Shown one piece after another: positions 1 to 8,315 of a stretch of DNA of 55,388 bases (the first letter of the stretch is position 1; every line of letters begins with the position of its first letter). Source of the stretch: JACNIZ01 sp964344765 (GTDB taxonomy: Bacteria > Planctomycetota > UBA1135). Where the stretch lies: the NCBI GenBank assembly GCA_964344765.1, contig CAYFOM010000030.1:1-55388 (forward strand), written 5' to 3'. Below the pieces are notes generated by a model. The model made no database searches. It was not told the DNA's origin and was given only the letters and a program-made list of their open reading frames with translations. Both the position numbers and the translations under genes were made by a program.

Positions 1-42
1 GGAAGGCATTTGATGAGTCTGCTGCTTTTTACAGAAAAGATG

Positions 43-71
43 TTGCTTGATCCCGGCTTGCGGGCTAGAAT
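43..71 (+). promoter_or_regulatory. Sigma70-like promoter of the DUF4266-ApbE operon
   Basis: A TTGCTT -35 box (43-48) and a TAGAAT -10 box (66-71) are separated by exactly 17 bp. The -10 ends only 5 nt before the ATG at 77, so the transcript would start at or next to the start codon and be leaderless. No Shine-Dalgarno sequence precedes this ATG, which fits. Read by eye only. Confidence 0.55.
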
Positions 72-76
72 CCGAC

Positions 77-295
77 ATGCGCAAGAAAATTGCAGCGGTG
101 TTGGCTGTGATGGCATTGGTCTTGCCATCGTGCGGAACGGTCGAATATTGGGAGAAAGGCCACCATGCTGAACCGGTGATGGCATACAACGGCGACGGCA
201 CGCTCGCTCATTTCGAGCAGAAAGTGTTCCAATCGATTGAAGGCGCCGCCGGCGGATTTGGCCAAAGCGCCGGAGGCGGATGTGGTTGTAACTAG
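77..295 (+). CDS. DUF4266 small lipoprotein with CGCN tail
   Basis: A 72-residue exported lipoprotein. The N-terminus MRKK is followed by a hydrophobic stretch and a lipobox-like LPSCG, so it should be lipidated on that cysteine. The C-terminus is glycine rich and ends GGGCGCN, the hallmark of the DUF4266 family as I recall it. The ATG at 77 was chosen because the signal peptide starts there; an in-frame start 30 nt upstream would add a polar extension. It is first in a tight operon with DUF3570, thioredoxin and ApbE genes, the usual company of this family. Its biochemical role is unknown; the two tail cysteines suggest redox or metal chemistry in the periplasm (inference). Confidence 0.8.
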   Translation: MRKKIAAVLAVMALVLPSCGTVEYWEKGHHAEPVMAYNGDGTLAHFEQKVFQSIEGAAGGFGQSAGGGCGCN

Positions 296-1535
296 CAATA
301 GCTGCCCCCTCGAGTCCCGTCTTGGATTTCGTCCCGGTCGTTATTGGAGTTTGGCAATTACCACGGCCGTGACCGCAATCCTCGGCGTCGGAACCGGGAT
401 AGCCCAGCAACAAGAACCTGGACAAGGAAGCACTCCGGGGGCTAAGACCAACGACTACGGCGCTCCGGTGACGTCGGCCAAGGAAAAAGAGGGGCTGCAA
501 TCGATCGCTCTTCGGCTAGGGCTTTACACCAAAGACGACTCGGGCGACGGCACCTCGGCCGGCAATCCGTTTTTGGATGAGGATCTCACCGTGATTCAAC
601 CCTCGATGGTTTTGGATTGGGGTTTGAGCGACATCAGCGCACTGACCATCACTACCAGTATTGATTGGGTTTCCAGTGCATCCATCGAACGCTTGGGGGA
701 TCGCACTACCTTTCCTGGAACACAGCAATCGGGTGCATCAGGCGACTATTACGTCGGCGTTGATGTCGCCTACCGCCGCCAAATCAACAGCAAGATGCGC
801 GGTAGCGGTCACATCGGTTTCGGCAAGGAGTATGACTACTTATCGATCGGCACCGGTGGCGATTTGGCGTGGGAGGGTGCCGACGGCAACTCGACGTACT
901 CGGCATCTCTGAACGGTTATTTCGATTCCATCGATCTGATTCGTTTTAACGGCATCGAAACCGGATCGGATAGCCGCACGTCGTTGGCCAGCACCTTTAA
1001 GTGGAACCGCGTGCTGGACGGCGCTTCCAGCATGCAGCTAGGCGCGACCGTGTCCAACCAATCCGGCTTTTTGGCCACGCCTTACAACTCGGTGTTCATC
1101 GGCGGCACGACCGAGGTCAGCGAAGTCTTGCCCGACTCGCGCATGCGCTTCAGCTTATACGGCAGCTACCGTCATTGGGTGATGGAGGGAGGAGCCGCGG
1201 AATTCGCGTCGCGCATTTACACCGACGATTGGGGCATTACCGGTCTCAGTTTCGAGCCGCGTTGGTATCAACAGGTTGGAGAGAACCTGCTGATGCGTTT
1301 CCGATATCGCTATTACGACCAGTCGGCGGCGGATTACTTCGGCACCTTTTCGGTGGCCGATACCTACATGACCCAAGATTCCGATCTTGGCGATTTCAAT
1401 TCGCACACCATCGGATGCCGCCTAATTGGCTATCGCAATGGTTTGCAAGGATGGGATGCCGGTTTGGATTTTGTCATGCGCAGTGACGATTTGGATCACA
1501 TCATTGCAAGTTTCGGATACCTCTGGACCTTCTAG
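282..1535 (+). CDS. DUF3570 outer-membrane barrel-like protein
   Basis: About 417 residues. After an N-terminal hydrophobic signal the mature chain has alternating aromatic/polar strands (repeated YR, FRYRYYD, SLYGSYRHW patterns) and ends in aromatic FGYLWTF, as expected for an outer-membrane beta barrel. Length and operon position match DUF3570. GTG at 282 is preferred because GGAGG lies at 272-276; a TTG at 237 is also in frame, and the start overlaps the DUF4266 stop. Residues 128-134 (DWVSSAS) and 150-153 (SGAS) resemble the D-x-x-S-G-A-T/S flavinylation motif used by ApbE, whose gene lies two genes downstream. The function is unknown; a flavin-bearing surface protein is my inference. Confidence 0.75.
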   Translation: MVVTSNSCPLESRLGFRPGRYWSLAITTAVTAILGVGTGIAQQQEPGQGSTPGAKTNDYGAPVTSAKEKEGLQSIALRLGLYTKDDSGDGTSAGNPFLDEDLTVIQPSMVLDWGLSDISALTITTSIDWVSSASIERLGDRTTFPGTQQSGASGDYYVGVDVAYRRQINSKMRGSGHIGFGKEYDYLSIGTGGDLAWEGADGNSTYSASLNGYFDSIDLIRFNGIETGSDSRTSLASTFKWNRVLDGASSMQLGATVSNQSGFLATPYNSVFIGGTTEVSEVLPDSRMRFSLYGSYRHWVMEGGAAEFASRIYTDDWGITGLSFEPRWYQQVGENLLMRFRYRYYDQSAADYFGTFSVADTYMTQDSDLGDFNSHTIGCRLIGYRNGLQGWDAGLDFVMRSDDLDHIIASFGYLWTF

Positions 1536-1541
1536 ATACCG

Positions 1542-2054
1542 ATGGAATTTCGCATTGCTTCCTTCCCGCTGATTGCGCTCTTGCTGCTTTCCTTCGGTAT
1601 ATCCGCCTGCGCAGGCCCAGGCGCCGACGGAAATTCCACCAGGCTTACCGCGCCCATCAGCATGCAGTGCGTAGACCTCGATGGAAAAACTCAGAACCCC
1701 GACGCCGACCTCGCCGCCGGAAAACCGGTCGTGTTGGTGTTCTGGCAAAGTTGGTGCGGTTCATGCGTGGCCGAAGCTCCGCATGTGGAGCAAGCGCGGC
1801 GCAAGTTTGGTGAGCGAATGGGGATCTACGGAGTCGTCTCCGGTCCAGACCAAGTTGTGGACGAGGATGCCGTCCGCAAAGTCGTTTTTCAGTATCAATT
1901 GCGATACCCGCAACTGCGTGATCGAAATGGCGAGCTGTCGAAGCATTTTGCCGTGCAATCCACGCCGACGATTATCGTGATCGGAACTGATCGCCAAGTT
2001 TTGTATTCGGGGGATCGCTTGCCCGAAAGTTGGGATTGGTTGCTGGATTCATGA
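1542..2054 (+). CDS. TlpA-like thioredoxin-fold lipoprotein
   Basis: A 170-residue protein with a lipoprotein signal (lipobox around Cys23, ISAC) and a thioredoxin fold carrying the active-site motif WCGSC (Cys72, Cys75). A cis-Pro loop is seen in STPTIIVIG near the C-terminus. Such periplasmic TlpA/ResA-like proteins reduce or exchange disulfides in exported partners. It begins 6 bp after the DUF3570 stop and overlaps the ApbE start by ATGA, so it is translationally linked. The obvious candidate partner is the cysteine-tailed DUF4266 lipoprotein of the same operon (inference). Confidence 0.88.
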   Translation: MEFRIASFPLIALLLLSFGISACAGPGADGNSTRLTAPISMQCVDLDGKTQNPDADLAAGKPVVLVFWQSWCGSCVAEAPHVEQARRKFGERMGIYGVVSGPDQVVDEDAVRKVVFQYQLRYPQLRDRNGELSKHFAVQSTPTIIVIGTDRQVLYSGDRLPESWDWLLDS

Positions 2055-3097
2055 CGCGAACATTGTGTCTCGGGTTGCTGACGCTGATCGCCGGTTGCGG
2101 TGCGCCGCCGACGCCAGCCGATTCGCCGGAGATGGGGCAATCGGCAGCTGCGGAACCCAACGCGAGCAATCCGTTTTATGCTACCGGACATCGCACAACG
2201 GCGGTGATGGGCACGGAGTTGAGTATCACCGCATACCATGCGGATGGAGCTACCGTTCAGCAAGCAGTCGACGCGGCGATACGTGAAATCCAACGCGTCG
2301 AGGACCTCGCTACCGATTGGCGGGCGTCGCCGTTGATGACGTTGAACAAGGCCAAAGGCGACGGACCGCATCCGGTTCCGCGTGAACTGGCCGAGTTGAT
2401 TGAACGCTCTCTACTGTGTTCGCAGCTTACTGGCGGGGCTTTTGATTGCACCTTTCGCGCAGTCGGAGAACTGTGGGATTTCAAATCCACGCCGCCGCGC
2501 ATTCCGAGCGCCGGCGAGGTTCAGGCGCTGCTGCCGAGCGTTGGATTTGGGAAGGTGCAAGTTGATCTGGAGGCATCTACGGTTACTCGACCCCAAGGAT
2601 TGTGGATCGGCCTGGGTGGAATCGCGAAGGGCTACGGCGTCGATCGAGCCATGACCGTCTTAATGGACCATGGAATTGAAAATGCGATCGTCAATGCCGG
2701 TGGCGACCTCAAAGCTCTGGGAACGAGCAAAGAGGAATTGTGGAGCATCGCCATCCGTCACCCGCGCGACCGCCAACGAATCATTGCCGTAGTTCCTGTA
2801 TCCAATACTTGCGTGGTGACCTCCGGCGATTATGAGCGCTTCTTCGAACACGATGGAAAACGTTACCACCACATTCTTGATCCGCGCACAGGCTTCCCTT
2901 CGACTGGTGCCATCAGCGCAACGGTCATCGCTCCCGACGCCGCTGTGGCAGACGCTATCGCAACCGCTCTGTGCGTATTGCCACCGGAACAAGGACTTGC
3001 ATTGGCGGAAGAACTACCGCGGGTGGAGGCCATCGTGGTTTCCCTCGATGGCCAAGTTTTCACCACGAGTGCGCTTAATCAAGCACCGGCAGAATGA
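2051..3097 (+). CDS. apbE: FAD:protein FMN transferase (ApbE), lipoprotein
   Basis: A 348-residue ApbE. It transfers FMN from FAD to a Ser/Thr of exported target proteins, with Mg2+. A lipobox (LIAGC, Cys16) anchors it on the periplasmic side. Family motifs are visible in order: VMGTELSI near the N-terminus, GGAFDCTFRAVGELW, GGIAKGYGVDRAM, VNAGGDLKALG, and HHILDPRTGFPSTG followed by DAAVADAIATAL. The ATG at 2051 overlaps the thioredoxin stop (ATGA). The 3' end overlaps the convergent hydrolase gene by 23 bp. No Rnf, Nqr or FMN-binding-domain target gene is nearby, so the operon's own DUF3570 protein is the best substrate candidate. Confidence 0.93.
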   Translation: MTRTLCLGLLTLIAGCGAPPTPADSPEMGQSAAAEPNASNPFYATGHRTTAVMGTELSITAYHADGATVQQAVDAAIREIQRVEDLATDWRASPLMTLNKAKGDGPHPVPRELAELIERSLLCSQLTGGAFDCTFRAVGELWDFKSTPPRIPSAGEVQALLPSVGFGKVQVDLEASTVTRPQGLWIGLGGIAKGYGVDRAMTVLMDHGIENAIVNAGGDLKALGTSKEELWSIAIRHPRDRQRIIAVVPVSNTCVVTSGDYERFFEHDGKRYHHILDPRTGFPSTGAISATVIAPDAAVADAIATALCVLPPEQGLALAEELPRVEAIVVSLDGQVFTTSALNQAPAE

Positions 3098-5165
3098 TCT
3101 TTTGACTCACTTCGGGGTCGCCTTGAGGCGGAGTGAGCACAACGACGAAATCCAACTCGTCGATATTGCGCGGGATTTTGTTGAGCGAGCTGAGGAAGAC
3201 GTCGGCTTGGGCGGCGCCTTGGTTGTCGAGGGTGCCGGTGAAGCCGGAAATGGGTAATCCACCGGGGTTTTGTTCGATCATGTCCGTCAGCCAATCGCGA
3301 TTGAGCGGGATGTGAACGCCGTCGATGAAATGCCCAGGTGTGACTCCCGATGAGCCGGCCATGAGCTGATAGCTCCAACCACTGCGGCTCTCATCGCTGC
3401 GAATGGTGAACGAGATGTCGCCACTGCCCTTGCGATTGAGGAGCACGGTTTTGCTGGTCAGGGATGGACCAGTCAGAGGAGCCATCGGCAGGGTCAGCTT
3501 GCTCGAAGCAGAGTTTCCAACGCGCACATCCAATTCGAAATCGTTGAAAATCGGAATGGCATGCAAGAAGGTCGGCTGGTTGGTGACCTCCGGACGATGC
3601 CATGCAAGGTTCTCGAGCCGCAAGGGCAATCGAGTTCCTTTTTTGATCATGAAACTTTGGAAATTCAGCGGGAAGGTGAAGGTGGATTCGCCACCGTTGT
3701 AATCGCGAACGGTCATTTGACCACCGGTGATGTATTTGCCTTCGGGCTCACTAAACAATGCGGCGTGAATCATGAAGTCCGAGTCTTCGGTGTCGATCGC
3801 CAACTCCACTTCACCCTCACCGATCATGAGTTGGTCATTTGCAAAGGCTGAAGTTTCAAAGTCGACCGAATCCAATTGCACGTCTTTTTCCACTGCGGTC
3901 GCGCTCGGCAGGAAGTTGATGTAATCGTCAACGGAACCAATATTGCCTTCTAGCGATTGAGACAACGAGAGTTTGCCATTCGGGCCGCCATTGCCGGCTA
4001 GATCACCGTCCCGAGTAAGGAACCAAGTTTGGGTTGAACCGTTGGCAAATGGGAAGGCGTCGAACTCACGGGCATCCCACAGATAGGTGGTGTCTTGGAA
4101 ATCCTGAACGGATTCGGGAGTGACGGCAAAGCGGAATTCCTGCCAGTGTTCTGCTTGATTCGCAACTTGCTTGAGATGAAAGTCAAACCAACGGTCGCGG
4201 CGGAACTCGCGGATTTCGTTTTCAAAGTCATTGAACACGCTGCTGTGGCCGGTAGTGGCAAGGTTCAAATACTTTTGCGCATTAGGAACCAGCGTGTTCC
4301 ACGTTTCCACCAGTCGATTGGCCGGCGCATATTTATCGTCGTAAACCAACGAGGCGAACACCGGCACGGTGGACGTCTGCAGCAGCGAAACCAAATCGAG
4401 GTTCGGGTCGTAAATCTGATTAGCCAAACCCGGGAAGTCTTCGGCGCGGATGTAGCTATCGACCAAAGCGAAAAATGCGGGTTCATGATTCAACCCATTC
4501 ATTGGGTCGTACATCATGCGCAGCAACATTTCCGTCCCGGTTTCGCCACCGGGCATCATGCCTTCCAGCAAATCGGGAATGAAATTGATCGGCGCAACAG
4601 CATGAATCTCCGGGAAGGGTTGACTGCGCCATGGGTTGGGCGGCGGCACGCGTCCAGAGTGAGCGGCTGCACACCACGAGTGGTAGGCACCTTGCGAGCG
4701 ACCGGTCACACCGACGCGATCCATATCGATCATTTGCGGGTAAAGCGCTTCGGCCGCTTCGATGACCTCGAACATATCCAAGCGTTCGCGAGTGCCTAAT
4801 GCGGCACGACCATAGACCTGCGGGTCATTCAAACCCATGCCTAAGCCTTGACCGCGCACGTCATAAGTCACGGTGAAGTAGCCGCGCCGTGCCGTCGAAG
4901 TAGCTTTGGCGGTGACCTGGTCACGGCTGGTTCCGCTGGTATGAACAAAGATCACCAATGGCCACCCCTCGGAATTGGGTTGCACCGTGGGGTAGCGGAG
5001 ATCCATGTAAGTGCGGTAACCGTCGGTCAGAGTCACTTGGTGATCAACGATTTCGTGGATGTTGCCATCCACGGGCGGATCTATGCCGTTGTTTTGACCA
5101 TGGACAGGCGCGTGTAGACACAACAGTGCCGCAGCGATGGGGAGGGTGGGGAAGAATTTGAGCAC
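3075..5165 (-). CDS. Exported S15/CocE-type alpha/beta hydrolase
   Basis: A 696-residue protein with a cleavable signal peptide (ends near APVHGQ). The alpha/beta-hydrolase core shows VIFVHTSG, YDVRGQG and the nucleophile elbow GRSQG (Ser157). This is the X-Pro dipeptidyl-peptidase/CocE layout, followed by a C-terminal beta-rich half (about residues 440-696) like the jelly-roll domain of that family. A candidate catalytic His lies in ATTGHSSVFND. The substrate (peptide, ester or acyl) cannot be told. It is divergent from the phospholipase-like gene, with about 120 bp between them, and its end overlaps apbE antisense by 23 bp. Confidence 0.78.
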   Translation of the reverse strand: MLKFFPTLPIAAALLCLHAPVHGQNNGIDPPVDGNIHEIVDHQVTLTDGYRTYMDLRYPTVQPNSEGWPLVIFVHTSGTSRDQVTAKATSTARRGYFTVTYDVRGQGLGMGLNDPQVYGRAALGTRERLDMFEVIEAAEALYPQMIDMDRVGVTGRSQGAYHSWCAAAHSGRVPPPNPWRSQPFPEIHAVAPINFIPDLLEGMMPGGETGTEMLLRMMYDPMNGLNHEPAFFALVDSYIRAEDFPGLANQIYDPNLDLVSLLQTSTVPVFASLVYDDKYAPANRLVETWNTLVPNAQKYLNLATTGHSSVFNDFENEIREFRRDRWFDFHLKQVANQAEHWQEFRFAVTPESVQDFQDTTYLWDAREFDAFPFANGSTQTWFLTRDGDLAGNGGPNGKLSLSQSLEGNIGSVDDYINFLPSATAVEKDVQLDSVDFETSAFANDQLMIGEGEVELAIDTEDSDFMIHAALFSEPEGKYITGGQMTVRDYNGGESTFTFPLNFQSFMIKKGTRLPLRLENLAWHRPEVTNQPTFLHAIPIFNDFELDVRVGNSASSKLTLPMAPLTGPSLTSKTVLLNRKGSGDISFTIRSDESRSGWSYQLMAGSSGVTPGHFIDGVHIPLNRDWLTDMIEQNPGGLPISGFTGTLDNQGAAQADVFLSSLNKIPRNIDELDFVVVLTPPQGDPEVSQKIILPVLD

Positions 5166-5285
5166 GGGGAACTTATTGAGGGAAAGGAGGGGGCAGAAGT
5201 ATTGTCACTGGCATATCCGGTAAAAAATCTGACAATTTTTTCATATCTTTGGCTGCTGATACGATGGGCCTCCCCCTCAGTAGCC

Positions 5286-6299
5286 ATGTTTCGCCACCTC
5301 CTCATCTGCTTGCTCGCGGTTTTGCTGGGCACTATTGTTCGCGCCAGCGGCATTTCCACTCACTTCGAAGCCGCCGATCGCGCGGTTGCCGGTGTCAATG
5401 CAAACACCCATCCCGATTTGGCCAACACGCTGAATCAATGGCCGGCGACGGTTCGCGTCGGTGCGGTTTATCCCGACTGGGGTTATTTGTGGCAGCAAAC
5501 TTCCGACGCCGCCGAAGACGCGCATTGGGCGCCGTTCCACACCACGGCGATGGAGTATTTGCACAATCAATACGGTGAACCCTGGGATGCGCACGCCGAA
5601 CAGCTGTTCTGCTTTATTGCCGGCATGGCTTGCCACGGCACCATGGACGACGCCTGGCATTTCGGCGGCACTTCGTTTTTGAAGCAAGCCATTGCGCGCG
5701 ACCTGCCGGATTGGGATCACGGCCAAGCGGAAACCGTGATTGAGACTTTGACCGACTTGTTCGTAGAAGCCGATCACCGCCATGAATATGAAACCGAAAA
5801 ATGGTGGGTGCCGGCCGATGATCTAGTCGCCATTCATCAACAAGCGGGTCACTCCATTGCTCGCGGCGCAATCATTCGCGGTACGTCGATTCAACGCATT
5901 GCGTTCATCATCGAAAACATCGCTTGGGTGTTTGCATTGGAGCCGGCGCAAGAAATGATCCCGTGGTCACGCGCCAACTACCTGACTTGGTATGACGGCG
6001 GCGTCATCAACGGTGCCGAGTTGAGCGCGGTGCGCATGCAAAACCTGTGGGATGAATATCAGTCCATCGCAGCCTCGCAACCATCCAGCGGTAAATCTAC
6101 GGCAGGTTATACAGACCTGTGTAACGACCACATTCCACGCCAAGTTTGGCTGGAACTCGCCGAGCGCATGATGGATCAAGGCGTGGTGCGCGTACCTGTA
6201 ACAGAGAAGGCCGCCGGCGCAATTGAGCTGGGTAGCCCAATCATTGCCGCCGGCCCTAAGTTGCTGCGCGAGGTCCTTCAGATCATCGGCAGCTTGTAG
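5286..6299 (+). CDS. Exported zinc phospholipase, GPI-PLD-like
   Basis: A 337-residue protein with a signal peptide (MFRHLLICLLAVLLG). The mature N-terminus SGISTHFEAADRAV, followed by VYPDWGY, DAHWAPFH, IAGMACHGTMDDAWH and WWVPADDL, closely follows the N-terminal catalytic domain of animal GPI-specific phospholipase D and bacterial zinc-dependent phospholipase C. His and Asp residues in these motifs would bind zinc. The animal enzyme carries a C-terminal FG-GAP propeller; this one lacks it. The ATG at 5286 was chosen because it starts the signal peptide; a TTG at 5202 is also in frame. The likely substrate is a phospholipid or glycolipid (inference). Confidence 0.78.
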   Translation: MFRHLLICLLAVLLGTIVRASGISTHFEAADRAVAGVNANTHPDLANTLNQWPATVRVGAVYPDWGYLWQQTSDAAEDAHWAPFHTTAMEYLHNQYGEPWDAHAEQLFCFIAGMACHGTMDDAWHFGGTSFLKQAIARDLPDWDHGQAETVIETLTDLFVEADHRHEYETEKWWVPADDLVAIHQQAGHSIARGAIIRGTSIQRIAFIIENIAWVFALEPAQEMIPWSRANYLTWYDGGVINGAELSAVRMQNLWDEYQSIAASQPSSGKSTAGYTDLCNDHIPRQVWLELAERMMDQGVVRVPVTEKAAGAIELGSPIIAAGPKLLREVLQIIGSL

Positions 6300-6308
6300 G
6301 TCGAAGCT

Positions 6309-8177
6309 CTACTGAATGTCCACCGGGACGTAGTTAGTAAAGGTGCCCGTTCCCGGACCCGACGAGAAGGTCACAGCCGCCTGGATGTAACCGACGGTCT
6401 GGCCGCTCAAGCTTGAGTTATTAGGAATCGAGAAGCTCAGCGTCTCGACGCCACCAGCCGGAATCACGCCCATCGCTTCTTGCTTCAAACCGCCCAAATA
6501 GCGGTATCCGTAAGGAGCAATGTGAATGGGGGTCGGCTGCAGGTGATTCGAGAAACCTAAGGTGTAGCTATCGCCAGCCGAACCGGCGATGTCGACCACG
6601 GCGACGCCACCCGGAACCAAGTTGCCGCTCAAGCCAATGATCGGCACGCCAAGAGTAGCGATGGCCGCACGAACATCCGGGCGCGGGCCGATGTAGGTGC
6701 CACTGACCTGCGGGGTACCCGTTGCAGTTAGCAGCGCACGTAGATCCAACGGCGACATGCCAGTACCAAAAGCTTCGCGGTGAATGCCATTCAGCATGAT
6801 GCCGGCACCCGTAACGATCGGCGTTGCGCTGGAAGTTCCCGAGAAAGTATCGGTGTATTCGCGGGTCACGCCGCCGCCGTTATACAGGTCTCCATAACCA
6901 GTCGTGACCACGTTCCAACCCCAGCCATGCGCATCCATGCGCGTGCCGTAGTTGCTAAACCAAGCCGGCCACAAGTTGACGCCGTCCGAAGCGCCGCACA
7001 TCACCGCGCCCGAGTCACGCACGTTGCGATCAAACAAGCCACCGTAAGCCGCCGAGTCCAAGTTGTTGGAGCCATTGCCGGCTGCAGCAAAAACGTGAAT
7101 GCCGTTGGCAGTCGCCGATTGCACCGTGGCAAAAATCGCCGCGTCATATTCACACGGGTGCGGACCTGGAGCGCCGGAGTAACACTGCACTTCCAATACC
7201 ACGACGTCGCCCGGATCACATGCATTGACCGCGTGAATGATCGCAGTACCAATATTCGCAGCATTACCCAAGTGCGACGACATCACGACGTCGGCTTGGT
7301 GCACGATTCCTTTGACGCCATCGGCATTGTCTTCACCAATCAACTCACCGAACACTGCAGTGCCGTGGTCCCATGGATAGGGCGCCGGAGTTAAGCCTAC
7401 GAACTGCCCCAATGCTTTATGCATGATGTCTTCATGGTCATCGGTCCAACCGGTTTCGACGTCGGCAATCAACGTGTCTTCGCCGCGCGAACCACTAAAG
7501 AACTGACCATAGTCCGCATCCACTCCAGTCGGCGCCGCGTTGCGGTAATCCTGCTGCCCTTCAAAGTCGGGTGCCGGCGCCAACCAAGACGTCAGCGCGC
7601 TGATGGTTTGCATGACCGGGTTGTCGACCACAACCGGATCGCCGATGTTCGACGCCGGATAGGCAATCTCGACCGAGTCGAAGGCATTCAACGCATCGCA
7701 CGCCGCGCCCAACAGCTGTTGGCTGGGCATGTCGACAGCAAAAAACAGATTCAAATCGTGCAGCATTTGGCTGGAACGCAGCTCGCCGCGCATGCGCCAG
7801 TTGTCCAACTGCTCTTCCGGCTGATCGAAATAGCGACTCAACTGACCACCAGTCGCGCCAAGAATTTGCTGGATCGCCGTCAGCTCGTCACGAAGCTGCA
7901 CGCCTTGAGCGCCGCCTCCATTCACCGCGACCAAACGCCCGTCGCGCAAGCGCACACCGGAATCATGGCGGAATTTCACCACCATTAGCGTGGTGTGATG
8001 TTGAGGATGTACAACAGTCCTAGCCGGCTTGTCGCCCAACGGAGCCAGTGTTCCGTGGGCCAGGCTGGCGGGATTGCCGGGGAGGCTTTCTACTTGAGCC
8101 GCAGCATCGGCCTGCGCAGAAGCGATCGATGCCATCAGCAACGTGGTAGCTTTTACAGAGAGAGTTTTCTTGAACAT
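6309..8177 (-). CDS. Exported subtilisin-like serine protease (S8)
   Basis: A 622-residue protein with a signal peptide and a propeptide-like N-terminal region to about residue 220. The catalytic triad is visible as Asp239 (IADVETGW), His271 (WDHGTAV) and Ser449 (FSGTSSATP), with the oxyanion Asn368 in AAAGNGSNN. The last ~95 residues are beta rich and may be a sorting or binding domain; they resemble the C-terminal domains of planctomycete exported proteins. The ATG at 8177 fits the signal peptide better than an in-frame TTG at 8207. Secreted, probably degradative, protease. Confidence 0.9.
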   Translation of the reverse strand: MFKKTLSVKATTLLMASIASAQADAAAQVESLPGNPASLAHGTLAPLGDKPARTVVHPQHHTTLMVVKFRHDSGVRLRDGRLVAVNGGGAQGVQLRDELTAIQQILGATGGQLSRYFDQPEEQLDNWRMRGELRSSQMLHDLNLFFAVDMPSQQLLGAACDALNAFDSVEIAYPASNIGDPVVVDNPVMQTISALTSWLAPAPDFEGQQDYRNAAPTGVDADYGQFFSGSRGEDTLIADVETGWTDDHEDIMHKALGQFVGLTPAPYPWDHGTAVFGELIGEDNADGVKGIVHQADVVMSSHLGNAANIGTAIIHAVNACDPGDVVVLEVQCYSGAPGPHPCEYDAAIFATVQSATANGIHVFAAAGNGSNNLDSAAYGGLFDRNVRDSGAVMCGASDGVNLWPAWFSNYGTRMDAHGWGWNVVTTGYGDLYNGGGVTREYTDTFSGTSSATPIVTGAGIMLNGIHREAFGTGMSPLDLRALLTATGTPQVSGTYIGPRPDVRAAIATLGVPIIGLSGNLVPGGVAVVDIAGSAGDSYTLGFSNHLQPTPIHIAPYGYRYLGGLKQEAMGVIPAGGVETLSFSIPNNSSLSGQTVGYIQAAVTFSSGPGTGTFTNYVPVDIQ

Positions 8178-8196
8178 GAGGGGAACATCCGGAATT

Positions 8197-8212
8197 AGAA
8201 CTAACAAGTTCT
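8197..8212. promoter_or_regulatory. Perfect inverted repeat upstream of the subtilase gene
   Basis: AGAACT, a 4-nt spacer AACA, then AGTTCT form a perfect 6-bp dyad 19 bp before the subtilase start and within the divergent region shared with the gene at 8316. Its placement suits an operator, but a 6-bp dyad also occurs by chance, and no regulator gene lies beside it. Confidence 0.25.
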
Positions 8213-8315
8213 TCGATTTTGCAGGTAAACCCGGTATTTAGCAACAAATAGAAGGAATTCGTCCCATAAGTAAGTGTGGAAACTACAATAGGAATACCTC
8301 CACCAGATTGATTAA

